Shown here piece by piece: positions 8,797 to 16,874 of a DNA stretch of 36,042 bases. The notes below the pieces were generated by a model, which was given only the letters and a program-made list of their open reading frames with translations, had not been told where the DNA came from and did no database searches. The DNA lies in NCBI RefSeq assembly GCF_000981035.1, contig NZ_LAYJ01000087.1, forward strand, positions 1 through 36,042, read 5' to 3'. The number at the start of each line of letters is the position of its first letter. Position 1 is the first letter of the stretch. A program made the translations under genes and the position numbers. This DNA comes from Christensenella hongkongensis (lineage in GTDB: Bacteria > Bacillota > Clostridia > Christensenellales > Christensenellaceae).

Positions 8797-8825
8797 ATTA
8801 TATTTTTATGCAGCGTGCTTGTCAA
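8797..8825 (-). promoter_or_regulatory. Consensus sigma-A promoter for yceD-rpmF
   Basis: On the minus strand TTGACA (8820-8825), exactly 17 bases, then TATAAT (8797-8802). Both boxes match the consensus at all six positions. It lies about 40 bases upstream of the yceD ATG and just past the ackA stop at 8844. Confidence 0.93.
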
Positions 8826-8843
8826 CTCTTTTTTTGGGCACGG

Positions 8844-10046
8844 TTATTTGCAGCAGATATCGTATGTATCCTTTGCAATGGTCATTTCTTCGTCCGTTGG
8901 GATCACAAGAACCTTCACCCTGGAATCCGCCGCGGAAATATCCATTTCATCACCGCGCATACCATCGTTCTTCTCTTTGTCGATCTTCACGCCCATGAAT
9001 TCAAGGCCTTCCACCGCGTGCATACGGACATCCCAGTCGTTCTCTCCAACGCCGCCCGCAAAAGTGATTACGTCCACGCCGCCCATGGCAGCCGCGTATG
9101 CGCCGATAAACTTTTTGAGACGGTAGTTGAATACGTCAAGCGCAAGCTTTGCGCGTTCGTTGCCCTTCTCCTCTTCCGCCCACAAGTCGCGGAAGTCGCT
9201 GGATATGCCGGAAATGCCCCATACGCCCGACTCTTTATTCAGGTAATTGATGGCCTGTTCGACGTCCATATTGAGTTTGCCCATCAGGTAAGGCACGATT
9301 GCCGCGTCAAGGTCTCCGGAACGAGTACCCATCACAAGGCCTTCAAGAGGCGTGAAGCCCATCGACGTATCCACCGATACGCCGCCATTTACAGCCGCTA
9401 CGGAAGAACCGTTGCCAAGGTGGCAGGTGATAATTTTAAGGTCCTTGATATCTTTTCCAAGGATTTCCGCAGCCCTGTGCGAAACATATTTGTGAGATGT
9501 ACCATGGAAACCGTATCTTCTGACCTTATAATCTGTATAAGCCGTGTAAGGGATTCCATACAGGAAGGCCTTCTGCGGCATATTCGCATGGAACGCAGTA
9601 TCGAAAACTCCTACCATTGGAACATTTGGCATGAGCGCGCGGCACGCGTCGATCCCCATCAGGTTTGCGGGATTGTGCAGCGGTGCAAGCTCGATATTTT
9701 CCTTGATTGCATCGATCACTTCGTCCGTAATGAGTACGGATTCGCTGAACTTCTCGCCGCCATGCACGATCCTGTGGCCAACCGCGCAGATTCCGGAGAG
9801 ATCGGCAACCACGCCGTGCGTTGGATCTGTAAGGGCCGCGACGACCTGCTTCATCGCATCGTTGTGGTCCTTCATGGGCGTTTCGATCTCTACTTTGTCT
9901 TTACCGGACGGTTTGTGCTTGATAACGGAATGGTCGATGCCAATTCTTTCAACAAGGCCTTTTGCGATCACAGTCGCATCGTCCATATCGATCAGCTGAT
10001 ATTTCAGCGAAGAGCTTCCCGCATTGATTACTAATACATTTTTCAT
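8844..10046 (-). CDS. ackA: Acetate kinase
   Basis: AckA converts acetyl-phosphate and ADP to acetate and ATP, the energy-yielding last step of acetate fermentation. From the ATG at 10044-10046 the protein is 400 residues and starts [17 protein letters not shown], the ASKHA signature. Further motifs are [10 protein letters not shown], the second signature [18 protein letters not shown] (about 175-192), [12 protein letters not shown] (about 207-218), [13 protein letters not shown] and [10 protein letters not shown] (about 323-332). It lies 23 bases downstream of pta, the usual pta-ackA order. An in-frame upstream extension to 10175 overlaps pta and is rejected. No clear terminator follows, so some read-through into yceD-rpmF is possible. 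Confidence 0.97.
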   Translation of the reverse strand: MKNVLVINAGSSSLKYQLIDMDDATVIAKGLVERIGIDHSVIKHKPSGKDKVEIETPMKDHNDAMKQVVAALTDPTHGVVADLSGICAVGHRIVHGGEKFSESVLITDEVIDAIKENIELAPLHNPANLMGIDACRALMPNVPMVGVFDTAFHANMPQKAFLYGIPYTAYTDYKVRRYGFHGTSHKYVSHRAAEILGKDIKDLKIITCHLGNGSSVAAVNGGVSVDTSMGFTPLEGLVMGTRSGDLDAAIVPYLMGKLNMDVEQAINYLNKESGVWGISGISSDFRDLWAEEEKGNERAKLALDVFNYRLKKFIGAYAAAMGGVDVITFAGGVGENDWDVRMHAVEGLEFMGVKIDKEKNDGMRGDEMDISAADSRVKVLVIPTDEEMTIAKDTYDICCK

Positions 10047-10069
10047 GATCCCTATTCTCCCTTTTATTG

Positions 10070-11068
10070 TTAGAAAGACTGCGCCTGAACAGCAGTCATC
10101 GCAACGACAGATACAATATCCTCCACGCTGCACCCGCGCGACAGGTCGTTCACCGGACGCGCAAGCCCCTGGCAAACCGGACCGATTGCATCCGCGCCGC
10201 CCAGTCTCTGTACCAGCTTATAACCAATATTCCCCGCCTGGATGTCCGGGAAAATCAGTACATTCGCATGTCCTGCGACCTTGCTGCCCGGGCTCTTTAA
10301 CTGCCCTACCGCTTCAATGAGCGCTGCGTCAGCCTGCAATTCACCGTCTATATTGAGCTCTGGCGCCATTTCTTTTGCAAGCCTTGTCGCTTCAACCACT
10401 TTATCTACCTTTTCATGCTTTGCGCTGTTCTTGGTTGAGAAGGAGAGCATCGCAATCTTCGGATCGTCTATCCCGGCAAGCGCTTTTGCAGAGTCTGCGG
10501 AAGCAATCGCAATCGCCGCAAGCTCCTCTGCCGTCGGATCGATATTAACAGCGCAGTCCGCAAAGACCATAACGCCGTCCTGGCCCCACTTCGTATCCGG
10601 ATGCTCCATAATGAAGCAGCTTGAAACAATCGGTACGCCCGGCTTTGTTTTGATCACCTGCAACGCCGGACGAAGCGTATCGCCCGTGGAATGGATCGCG
10701 CCGGAAACCATGCCGTCCGCGTCATTGTTTTTGATCATCATGACTGCGTAATAAAGCGTATCCTTGCAGGTTTCCTTTGCCTGCTCAGGAGTGATGCCCT
10801 TGCTCTTACGCATTTCATAAAACATATTTGCGTACTCGTCAAGCTTTGGGGAAGTTGCCGGATTGATGATCGTCGCTCCCGAAAGATCGACCTTCTTTGT
10901 GTTTGCAGCTTCGATTTCCTTCTCGTCGCCGAGCAGGATCACGTGTGCAATTCCCTGCTCCGCAATCTTTGCAGCCGCTTCGATCGTACGCGGTTCGCTG
11001 CCCTCAGGCAGTACAATGTTCTTTTGAACCGATTTTGCCTTTTCCTTGATCTTGTCCATCAATGACAT
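10070..11068 (-). CDS. pta: Phosphate acetyltransferase
   Basis: Pta converts acetyl-CoA and phosphate to acetyl-phosphate and CoA, feeding AckA. The 332 residues correspond to the short, catalytic-only form without the N-terminal DRTGG regulatory region of enteric enzymes. Motifs include [20 protein letters not shown] (about 18-37), [20 protein letters not shown] (about 118-137) and [20 protein letters not shown] (about 268-287). The ATG at 11066-11068 follows a GAGGTG site. The gene is divergent from tmcAL across a 107-base AT-rich spacer that must carry both promoters. Confidence 0.97.
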   Translation of the reverse strand: MSLMDKIKEKAKSVQKNIVLPEGSEPRTIEAAAKIAEQGIAHVILLGDEKEIEAANTKKVDLSGATIINPATSPKLDEYANMFYEMRKSKGITPEQAKETCKDTLYYAVMMIKNNDADGMVSGAIHSTGDTLRPALQVIKTKPGVPIVSSCFIMEHPDTKWGQDGVMVFADCAVNIDPTAEELAAIAIASADSAKALAGIDDPKIAMLSFSTKNSAKHEKVDKVVEATRLAKEMAPELNIDGELQADAALIEAVGQLKSPGSKVAGHANVLIFPDIQAGNIGYKLVQRLGGADAIGPVCQGLARPVNDLSRGCSVEDIVSVVAMTAVQAQSF

Positions 11069-11175
11069 TTTAGGTACACCTCACGTTTTGATATTATTAT
11101 TTTAAAAAATTGGTTTCTCTGTTATAATGCACTCATATATTATAGATGAGAAAACGCTTTTTGAAAAGGGATTTT
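11069..11175. promoter_or_regulatory. Divergent pta / tmcAL promoter region
   Basis: This 107-base AT-rich spacer separates the divergent starts of pta (minus) and tmcAL (plus). A TATAAT at about 11131-11136 reading plus could be the tmcAL -10, but its -35 is poor. On minus, TTATAA-17-TAAAAT is a weak candidate for pta. Neither pair is strong; the presence of promoters is inferred mainly from gene orientation. Confidence 0.45.
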
Positions 11176-12354
11176 ATGAAAATAGCCGGAATTATAGCAG
11201 AATATAACCCATTTCATATGGGGCACGCCCACCATATTTCGCAAACCAGACAAAAAACCGGCGCGGATTACATTATTTGTGTGATAAGCGGCAATTTTTC
11301 TCAGCGTGGCGAGTGCATGGTCTATGATAAATGGACACGCGCGCACAGCGCCCTGCTGTGCGGGGCAGACCTTGTGCTGGAGCTTCCGTTCCTCTATGCT
11401 ACGCAAAGCGCGGAAGGCTTTGCGCGGGGCGGCGTGGACGTCCTCAACGCGCTTGGTTGTATTGACTATCTTTCCTTCGGTGCGGAAAACACGGACACCT
11501 CCGCCCTTTTGGATGCCGCCGCTCTCCTGCTGGAAGAGCCTCCAGAGTTTTCCACAGCTTTGAAGGAGCAGCTTTCGTGCGGCGTTTCCTTCCCTTCGGC
11601 GCGTGCATATGCACTAGCGTCCTTTTTGCCACAACATTGCGAGTCCACGTTCACCGGCTCGAACAACATCCTTGGAATCGAGTATTGCAAGGAGCTTCTC
11701 CGTATCGGCAGCAAGATATCTCCCTTCGTCTTAAAACGCGAGGGCAATGAATATTCCTCCCGCATGCTTTCAGACACATACTCCAGCGCGACAGCAGTCC
11801 GCGCGGCAATCCTCCACGGAAGGGACTACCGCGGCCACGTGCCTGCTAAATGCCTGCCCCTGTATCAGGAAGCTTGCGCCGTTTCACCGGAGGCCATGTT
11901 TCCCCATGTCATATATGCGCTGCGCATGCTCGGCATTAATGGACTCAGAGAAATTGCCGAGGTTGCGGAAGGGCTGGAGCATAAAATTTCCGCATGCGCG
12001 AAAGATGTGCAAAGCTATGACGGCCTGATTCATGCGATCAAAAGCAAACGGTATACCTACACGCGCATTCAGCGTATTTTACTTTACGCATTGTTTGGCG
12101 TTACAAAGCAGGCCCTTGCCTGCGCTATGGAGGAACCGCTTTATGCCCGCGTGCTGGGCGTGCGGAAAAAGAGTATGGAGCTGCTGTCGCTTATTTCCAG
12201 GCAAACGCATATCCCGCTCGTTACGAAAGCGGCGGAATTCCCTGATGGCAGCCTGCTGCATTACGACCTTCTTTCTTCAGACATCTATGGGCTGTTCACA
12301 AAAAAAATCGCGCCCGCCGGACGCGATTTCACACAAAAACTGATGATTATTTGA
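11176..12354 (+). CDS. tmcAL: tRNA(Met) cytidine acetate ligase TmcAL (YlbM family)
   Basis: TmcAL makes N4-acetylcytidine at the wobble position of elongator tRNA(Met), using acetate and ATP directly through an acetyl-adenylate. From ATG 11176, with AAGGG 5 bases upstream, the protein has 392 residues. The N-terminus MKIAGIIAEYNPFHMGHAHH carries the nucleotidyltransferase HxGH-type motif. SGNFSQRGE (about 38-46) and SFGAENTD are further family motifs. It is one of only two plus-strand genes in the window and lies divergent to pta-ackA, which produces the acetate it consumes. Its last codons also contain the terminator of the convergent patatin gene, and the two coding regions overlap by 8 bases. 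The upstream in-frame codons from 11146 are not needed. Confidence 0.94.
   Translation: MKIAGIIAEYNPFHMGHAHHISQTRQKTGADYIICVISGNFSQRGECMVYDKWTRAHSALLCGADLVLELPFLYATQSAEGFARGGVDVLNALGCIDYLSFGAENTDTSALLDAAALLLEEPPEFSTALKEQLSCGVSFPSARAYALASFLPQHCESTFTGSNNILGIEYCKELLRIGSKISPFVLKREGNEYSSRMLSDTYSSATAVRAAILHGRDYRGHVPAKCLPLYQEACAVSPEAMFPHVIYALRMLGINGLREIAEVAEGLEHKISACAKDVQSYDGLIHAIKSKRYTYTRIQRILLYALFGVTKQALACAMEEPLYARVLGVRKKSMELLSLISRQTHIPLVTKAAEFPDGSLLHYDLLSSDIYGLFTKKIAPAGRDFTQKLMII
12300..12329 (-). terminator. Terminator of the patatin gene, embedded in tmcAL
   Basis: On the minus strand an 8-bp stem (AAATCGCG / CGCGATTT) with a 9-base loop is followed by a run of eight T. It lies 18-47 bases past the patatin stop, wholly inside the last codons of the convergent tmcAL gene. 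On the plus strand no T-run follows, so it should act only on minus-strand transcripts. Confidence 0.85.
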
Positions 12355-13126
12355 TCCCAAGCAATTTCTTGATTTCCGGAAGCGCTTTTTCCGCCGCTTC
12401 CTCCCCACGCTTTATGATCGTCTGGATATCTTTATATTGATTTCCGTCAATATCGTTTACCTCCGGCAATATCTGCAAATCCGCCTTTGGAAGCTCTGTC
12501 TGCGCGCGGTACCAATCTGAAATTGTAAAGGATACCTGCGCCAGCTCGATCACGCTTTTGGGCGGCTTGATCGGCTCCCCACGATAGGAAACATCTACGG
12601 CAACCACAACGTCCGGCTTCATTTCCCACGCCGCTTCTATCGCCGTGCGGTCTATTACGCCGCCGTCCACATAGGTCTTATTGTCAATCTTCTGCGGCAT
12701 AAACATTCCCGGAATCGAAATACTGGCGCGCACCGCCTCGTGAATCGGGCCGGTGGTAAAACGCTTCAATTTTCCTTCCTCAATACATGTCGCAATGCAG
12801 CAAAAGGGCACCTTTGTCTTTTCGATCAGAATATTTTTGGTCATGAGCTTAATCAGGTCCTCTACCTTGTTTCCCTTCACATAACCAACATTAGACAGCG
12901 TAAAATCAAAATATTTTTTGTAATCAAATACAACCGCAAGATTTTCAAGCGCCTCTATCTGCCCCTCCGACGCAAAAATCCCGCCGATAAGCGATCCCAT
13001 ACTGCATCCCGCGATCGAGTGAATCGGTACTTTATTTTTGATCAGCACATTTAAAACGCCAATGTGTGCAAAGCCGCGGGCAGAGCCCCCGCCAAGCGCC
13101 AGCGCCATTTTTTTGCCGTTTGCCAT
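12347..13126 (-). CDS. Patatin-like phospholipase (RssA/NTE family)
   Basis: This is a predicted serine lipid hydrolase of 259 residues. The oxyanion-hole motif GGGSARGFAHIGVL (about 13-26), the nucleophile elbow GCSMGS with its serine (about 40-45) and the catalytic aspartate in YVDGGV (about 151-156) are all present, giving a complete Ser-Asp dyad. No signal peptide is visible, so a cytoplasmic or membrane-peripheral location is likely. The true substrate is unknown; phospholipid or lysophospholipid is inferred from the family. The gene follows the coaD/coiled-coil pair after a terminator-like hairpin and converges on tmcAL, overlapping it by 8 bases. An AAGGAG site precedes the ATG. Confidence 0.9.
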   Translation of the reverse strand: MANGKKMALALGGGSARGFAHIGVLNVLIKNKVPIHSIAGCSMGSLIGGIFASEGQIEALENLAVVFDYKKYFDFTLSNVGYVKGNKVEDLIKLMTKNILIEKTKVPFCCIATCIEEGKLKRFTTGPIHEAVRASISIPGMFMPQKIDNKTYVDGGVIDRTAIEAAWEMKPDVVVAVDVSYRGEPIKPPKSVIELAQVSFTISDWYRAQTELPKADLQILPEVNDIDGNQYKDIQTIIKRGEEAAEKALPEIKKLLGIK

Positions 13127-13147
13127 AGTTCAAATTCTCCTTATCGT

Positions 13148-13184
13148 AAAAAATCTTCACGTTACAGATATAACGCAAAGATTT
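13148..13184 (-). terminator. Terminator/attenuator between coiled-coil gene and patatin gene
   Basis: On the minus strand a two-part stem (AAATCTT / AAGATTT outer, CGTTA / TAACG inner, with a symmetric TG/TG internal loop) has a 6-base apical loop, and the 3' arm runs into TTTTTT. It sits in the 71-base gap before the patatin gene with no room for a full promoter after it, so partial read-through is likely. Confidence 0.7.
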
Positions 13185-13197
13185 CCCCTGAAACAGC

Positions 13198-13668
13198 TTA
13201 TTCAAATTCCGCCTGGTCTTTGTTCTTTTTATTGATAAAATTCGATTTGTTTTCTTTGATGATATCAATATATTCCTTCATATAGGACGACAAATCCTCC
13301 AGAACATTCACAGCGTAATCGTTTGCGTTTGTGCGGATTTCATACGCCTGCTTCTGCGCCACGTCAACCATCCTGTTTGATTTCTCGTATGCAAGCTGCG
13401 TCACCCGATGCTCTTCGATTAATTCCGCAAGGCGGTTATCCACACCGTCGAGGATATCCTTTGCTTTTTGCTCGGCCTGGTCTATGATCTCTTTCTTGCG
13501 TTTTAATACTTCCTGCGCATATACGATTTCCTCCGGAAGCGCGTCCCTGATCTCTTCCAGTATTTCCAGGACAAAATCAACGTCTATCGTTTTTTTGTTA
13601 CCAAACAAAGACTTGCGGCTATCGTCAATTTCACCCATAATTTCATTTAACAGGTCGTAAATTTTCAT
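13198..13668 (-). CDS. Conserved coiled-coil protein of unknown function
   Basis: This 156-residue, strongly charged protein has no recognisable catalytic motif. From about residue 25 to 135 it is nearly all helical heptad-like sequence (ILEEIRDALPEEIVYAQEVL, KAKDILDGVDNRLAELIEEH, YEIRTNANDYAVNVLEDLSS), like the extended helices of ATP-synthase b/E-type or DivIVA-like proteins. There is no signal peptide or membrane segment. Its ATG overlaps the coaD stop (ATGA), so it is translationally coupled to coaD; similar helical proteins follow coaD in other Clostridia. A scaffold or membrane-associated cytoskeletal role is possible, but no function is assigned. Confidence 0.8.
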   Translation of the reverse strand: MKIYDLLNEIMGEIDDSRKSLFGNKKTIDVDFVLEILEEIRDALPEEIVYAQEVLKRKKEIIDQAEQKAKDILDGVDNRLAELIEEHRVTQLAYEKSNRMVDVAQKQAYEIRTNANDYAVNVLEDLSSYMKEYIDIIKENKSNFINKKNKDQAEFE

Positions 13669-14144
13669 TCCGTGATTCCTCCGTTTATCATATCCGATAC
13701 TTCTCTGGGAACATATGCGGAAATATCCGCATGAAACTCCACAAGCTCGCGCACAGCTGTCGAACTGATGAAGTAAGTTTCAGGTTTGGAAAGAAGCGCC
13801 AGCGTTTCTACGCCCGGCAAAAGCTGTCCGTTGATCACTGAAAGCTGCTGCTCCAGCTCCAGATCCGCGCCTGTGCGAAGGCCGCGGATAATAATCCTGC
13901 AATCAAGCTTTTTCAGAAGATCGACAAGCAGCCCGTCAAAGCAAACCACCTCAACGCCCCTTATGTGCGCCGTCGCACGGCGAATCATCTCCATACGCGT
14001 GTCGAGACTGAACAGATAGGTTTTGGAAGGATTTTTCAATACTCCCACATACACCTTCGGAAAAATATTGCAGGCACGTTCGATGATGTCCAGATGCCCT
14101 TTTGTAATTGGGTCAAAACTTCCCGGATACACGCACGCCTTCAT
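13665..14144 (-). CDS. coaD: Phosphopantetheine adenylyltransferase
   Basis: CoaD transfers AMP from ATP to 4'-phosphopantetheine to make dephospho-CoA, the penultimate step of CoA synthesis. The 159 residues match the family. The N-terminus MKACVYPGSFDPITKGHLDI holds the TxGH nucleotidyltransferase motif. RGLRTGADLELEQQL (about 89-103) and the C-terminal ISSTAVRELVEF (about 126-137, the ISSTxVR motif) complete the active site. It directly follows rsmD with no gap, the usual rsmD-coaD pairing, and overlaps the next gene by 4 bases. Confidence 0.97.
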   Translation of the reverse strand: MKACVYPGSFDPITKGHLDIIERACNIFPKVYVGVLKNPSKTYLFSLDTRMEMIRRATAHIRGVEVVCFDGLLVDLLKKLDCRIIIRGLRTGADLELEQQLSVINGQLLPGVETLALLSKPETYFISSTAVRELVEFHADISAYVPREVSDMINGGITE

Positions 14145-14690
14145 CTATTCCTCTTCCCAACGGTAAAAACTTAAAAATGTTTTCCCGTACCTTTTTTGTT
14201 TTTCGAGCCGGTACCCTGCCTGTGCCGGAAGCAGAAAATCGCTTTCCGCAACCGCAACGGCATTTTTTGCAAGAATGCCGCATCCTGCCGCAAGCTCAAA
14301 CACCCTCTCATAGTATCCGCCCTTATATGGTGGATCTATTATTACTATATCAAACTTTTTTTGATTTTGAAATAACTTAATTGCCGCCTCATAGTCCTTT
14401 TTCAGAACAACTGCTTTTTTTTCGAAACCGGCAGCCTGAATGTTCCGCTCGATTGCTTTTTGCGCCCCGCCGGCATTTTCTACAAAAACAGCCTGCGCCG
14501 CGCCGCGCGAGAGCGCTTCAAGCCCCAAAGCGCCGCTCCCTGCGAACAGATCGAGCACAACGGTTCCGTGCAGCTCGAATTGCAGTCTTCCAAAGAGCGC
14601 CTCTTTCACATGATCGAGCGTTGGGCGGGTGTCAATTCCCTCCGGCGCAATAAGCTTCGTCCCTCTTTTTTCACCTGCAATAATCCTCAT
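14145..14690 (-). CDS. rsmD: 16S rRNA (guanine(966)-N(2))-methyltransferase RsmD
   Basis: RsmD is an SAM-dependent methyltransferase that modifies G966 (E. coli numbering) in 16S rRNA. The 181-residue protein starts MRIIAGEKRGTKLIAPEG, with RPTLDHVKEALF (about 22-33). It has the SAM-binding motif VLDLFAGSGALGLEALSRGA (about 45-64) and the catalytic DIVIIDPPY (about 114-122). Its ATG overlaps the stop of the preceding cyclo-ligase gene by one base (TAATG), and the coaD ATG follows its stop immediately. Confidence 0.95.
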   Translation of the reverse strand: MRIIAGEKRGTKLIAPEGIDTRPTLDHVKEALFGRLQFELHGTVVLDLFAGSGALGLEALSRGAAQAVFVENAGGAQKAIERNIQAAGFEKKAVVLKKDYEAAIKLFQNQKKFDIVIIDPPYKGGYYERVFELAAGCGILAKNAVAVAESDFLLPAQAGYRLEKQKRYGKTFLSFYRWEEE

Positions 14691-15241
14691 TACCTGATAA
14701 TCCCGTCCGGCGTTATGATCATGTCCATGCGGATATCGTGTTTTTCACCCGGAATATGATCGACAATCTGGAAATCGTAAGCAAGGGCTATCTTTTTTGC
14801 GTGAACCGCCTGCGCCAGATAAGCGTCGTAATATCCTTTTCCAAAGCCGATCCTGTTCTTTTGCCTGTCAAATGCGATTCCCGGCACAATCACCGCGTCA
14901 AGCTCCCCCGGCTCCGCCATCTGCGCATCGGAAAACCTTGGCTGTGCAATGCCGAACGCACTCAATTCAAGCGCCGCGCTTTTGATATCCGCAGCGTGCA
15001 TATCGCCGCAATCGATACATGGCAGGAAAATGCGCATTCCATGATACATCATCCACCCCGTTAAGGCCGCGGTCTTTACCTCTCCGTCAAAGTCGCTGTA
15101 AATCAAAACATTCTTTGCGCCATCCAGAATCTTGCTTTCCGTCAGCCGCTCGTAAATCCGTTCAGATTCATCCTCGATGTATTTTGAAGTCAGCCCCTTT
15201 CGCATATCCAGTATTTTCCTGCGAATTTCCTGTTTTGTCAT
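14690..15241 (-). CDS. 5-formyltetrahydrofolate cyclo-ligase
   Basis: This enzyme uses ATP to convert 5-formyl-THF to 5,10-methenyl-THF, rescuing folate from a dead-end form made by a side reaction of GlyA. The 183-residue length is typical. The N-terminal MTKQEIRRKILDMRKGL and the ATP/folate-binding C-terminal motif RIGFGKGYYDAYLAQ (about 131-145) identify the family, with VIVPGIAFDRQKNR just before. Its ATG overlaps the alr stop (ATGA). It is also known as MTHFS or YgfA. Confidence 0.94.
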   Translation of the reverse strand: MTKQEIRRKILDMRKGLTSKYIEDESERIYERLTESKILDGAKNVLIYSDFDGEVKTAALTGWMMYHGMRIFLPCIDCGDMHAADIKSAALELSAFGIAQPRFSDAQMAEPGELDAVIVPGIAFDRQKNRIGFGKGYYDAYLAQAVHAKKIALAYDFQIVDHIPGEKHDIRMDMIITPDGIIR

Positions 15242-16395
15242 ATTCTGTCACCAGCCGTTTCGCTGCCCGTATAAACGCGCGGCACCCTGTAGTTAAAATC
15301 AAGTAAAATTTCATAGCTGATCGTTTCGCAAAGCCTTGCCATATCATCGGCAGAAACGCTTTTACCGCCCGCGTTTCCAAGTACGACCGCTTCGTCTCCA
15401 ACGCGCACCGTCCCCTGTACGTCCGTAATGTCGATCATTGTCTGGTCCATACATACCCGCCCGATCACCGGGGCGTAAAACGAACCCTGCTGCGTTGTGA
15501 CGATCATCCTGCCGCGGTTGGAAAGCAGCCTGTTATACCCATCGCCATAGCCGATCTGCACAGTCGCCACCCGCGTTTTGCGCGCCGCTGTAAAGGTGCT
15601 GCCATAGCCTACGCTCTCTCCAATATCGATTGTCTTGACATTGGATATCTCCGCGAACACCTCCATCACCGGGGCGAGGGGCACCGCATCCTTTTTGACC
15701 TCGTCAGAAGGATAATACCCATACATGGAGATGCCAAAACGCACCATGTCGTGCGAAAACTGCGGCAGGTCTATCGTGCCCGCGCTGTTATCCGCATGAA
15801 TGGCGGGATATAAGCCCTTTTCATTTAAAATTTTAATGTAGCCCATAAACCTGTGGTGCTGCATCTGCGCGTGCGCCTTATCCTTTGCGTCGCTGTTTGC
15901 AAAGTGGGTAAACACACCGTTAAGCTCCACGTCTGCGCAACGCGCAAGCGCGTCAAGGCACGCCGCGAGCTCTTCTTCGCTGCGAATACCGATCCTGCAC
16001 ATCCCCGTATCAAATTTCAGGTGCACAGAACACCTTTTTCCTTCCTGCTTACAAATTTGCTGCAAAAGCAATATGTCGTCCGGCGTAAAAACGCATGGCT
16101 GCAAATCGAGCGCCATAGCGAGCCGCAGCTGGTCAGGATTTGACCGTCCGATAATCATAACGGGCATATCGATCCCCGCGCCGCGAAGCTCCTGCGCCTC
16201 CTCCGCAAGGGCAACGGCAAGCATTCGCGCGCCCGCACTTTTGGCTGCAAAAGAACACTCTACCGCACCGTGCCCGTACGCATTTGCCTTCACTACGGCT
16301 ACTATCCCGCACGACGGCGGCAGGTTCTTCGCCGCATTTTCGATGTTCTGTTTCAAATTCTCCAGGTGAATCCTGGCGTATGTCCTTCTATACAA
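15238..16395 (-). CDS. alr: Alanine racemase
   Basis: Alr is a PLP enzyme that makes D-alanine for peptidoglycan. The product has 385 residues. The PLP lysine lies in VAVVKANAYGHGAVE (about 32-46). The C-terminal domain carries GYGDGYNRLLSNRGRMIV (about 274-291) and GRVCMDQTMIDITDV (about 304-318), including the cysteine-methionine-aspartate segment next to the catalytic tyrosine loop. The start appears to be TTG (16393-16395) with GGCGG 6 bases upstream; no ATG lies near it. It is 13 bases after the ACT-domain gene, placing a cell-wall gene inside the ior operon. Confidence 0.95.
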   Translation of the reverse strand: MYRRTYARIHLENLKQNIENAAKNLPPSCGIVAVVKANAYGHGAVECSFAAKSAGARMLAVALAEEAQELRGAGIDMPVMIIGRSNPDQLRLAMALDLQPCVFTPDDILLLQQICKQEGKRCSVHLKFDTGMCRIGIRSEEELAACLDALARCADVELNGVFTHFANSDAKDKAHAQMQHHRFMGYIKILNEKGLYPAIHADNSAGTIDLPQFSHDMVRFGISMYGYYPSDEVKKDAVPLAPVMEVFAEISNVKTIDIGESVGYGSTFTAARKTRVATVQIGYGDGYNRLLSNRGRMIVTTQQGSFYAPVIGRVCMDQTMIDITDVQGTVRVGDEAVVLGNAGGKSVSADDMARLCETISYEILLDFNYRVPRVYTGSETAGDRI

Positions 16396-16408
16396 GATAA
16401 GCCGCCTT

Positions 16409-16840
16409 TTAAATGTTATAGACCATTTCTTCCGTGAGTATTTTGAGGCCCGAATCTTTTAACGCCTCATAGGCCTTTTCCGTTTCTTCCACACGGAAAA
16501 TAATAAGCGCGTTGTCGCTTCTCGTTCCCACAAACGAATATAAGTATTCGATACTGATATCGTTTTCACGCAGGATTTCGAGCACGCGCGCAAGCCCGCC
16601 CGGCACATCCTCCACCTCAATGCCAAGCACCTGCGTCATCGTGGCGGTAAAGCCCGCGTCCTTTACGATTTTAAGCGCTGATTGAGGATCGTTGACAATG
16701 CAGCGCAGGATACCGAATTCCGCGGTGTCCGCAATGCTCAAAGCCTTCAAATCGATATTGTTTTCCGCCAGTGTCTTGGTCAGGCTGTACAGCCTTCCCT
16801 TTTTGTTTTCCACAAAGACCGATATCTGATTGATCATCAT
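16409..16840 (-). CDS. Tandem ACT-domain protein
   Basis: This 143-residue protein has two ACT domains, one from MMINQISVFVENKKGRLYSL and one from IEVEDVPGGLARVLEILREN. ACT domains bind amino acids and commonly regulate metabolic enzymes. Stand-alone tandem ACT proteins of this type are frequently encoded next to iorB, as here (34-base gap), so sensing of aromatic or branched amino acids for the Ior/PaaK module is a reasonable inference. No DNA-binding or catalytic domain is present. A GGAGG site precedes the two consecutive ATG codons. Confidence 0.9.
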   Translation of the reverse strand: MMINQISVFVENKKGRLYSLTKTLAENNIDLKALSIADTAEFGILRCIVNDPQSALKIVKDAGFTATMTQVLGIEVEDVPGGLARVLEILRENDISIEYLYSFVGTRSDNALIIFRVEETEKAYEALKDSGLKILTEEMVYNI

Positions 16841-16874
16841 GCCGTGATCCTCCTTTTTGATATAGCGAATGCGT

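Noticed and set aside
8763-10034. 423-codon plus-strand open frame opposite ackA
   Set aside because: It is a shadow of ackA on the other strand, without family similarity or a sensible start region.
10047-10175. In-frame extension of AckA
   Set aside because: It overlaps pta and precedes the conserved [13 protein letters not shown] start.
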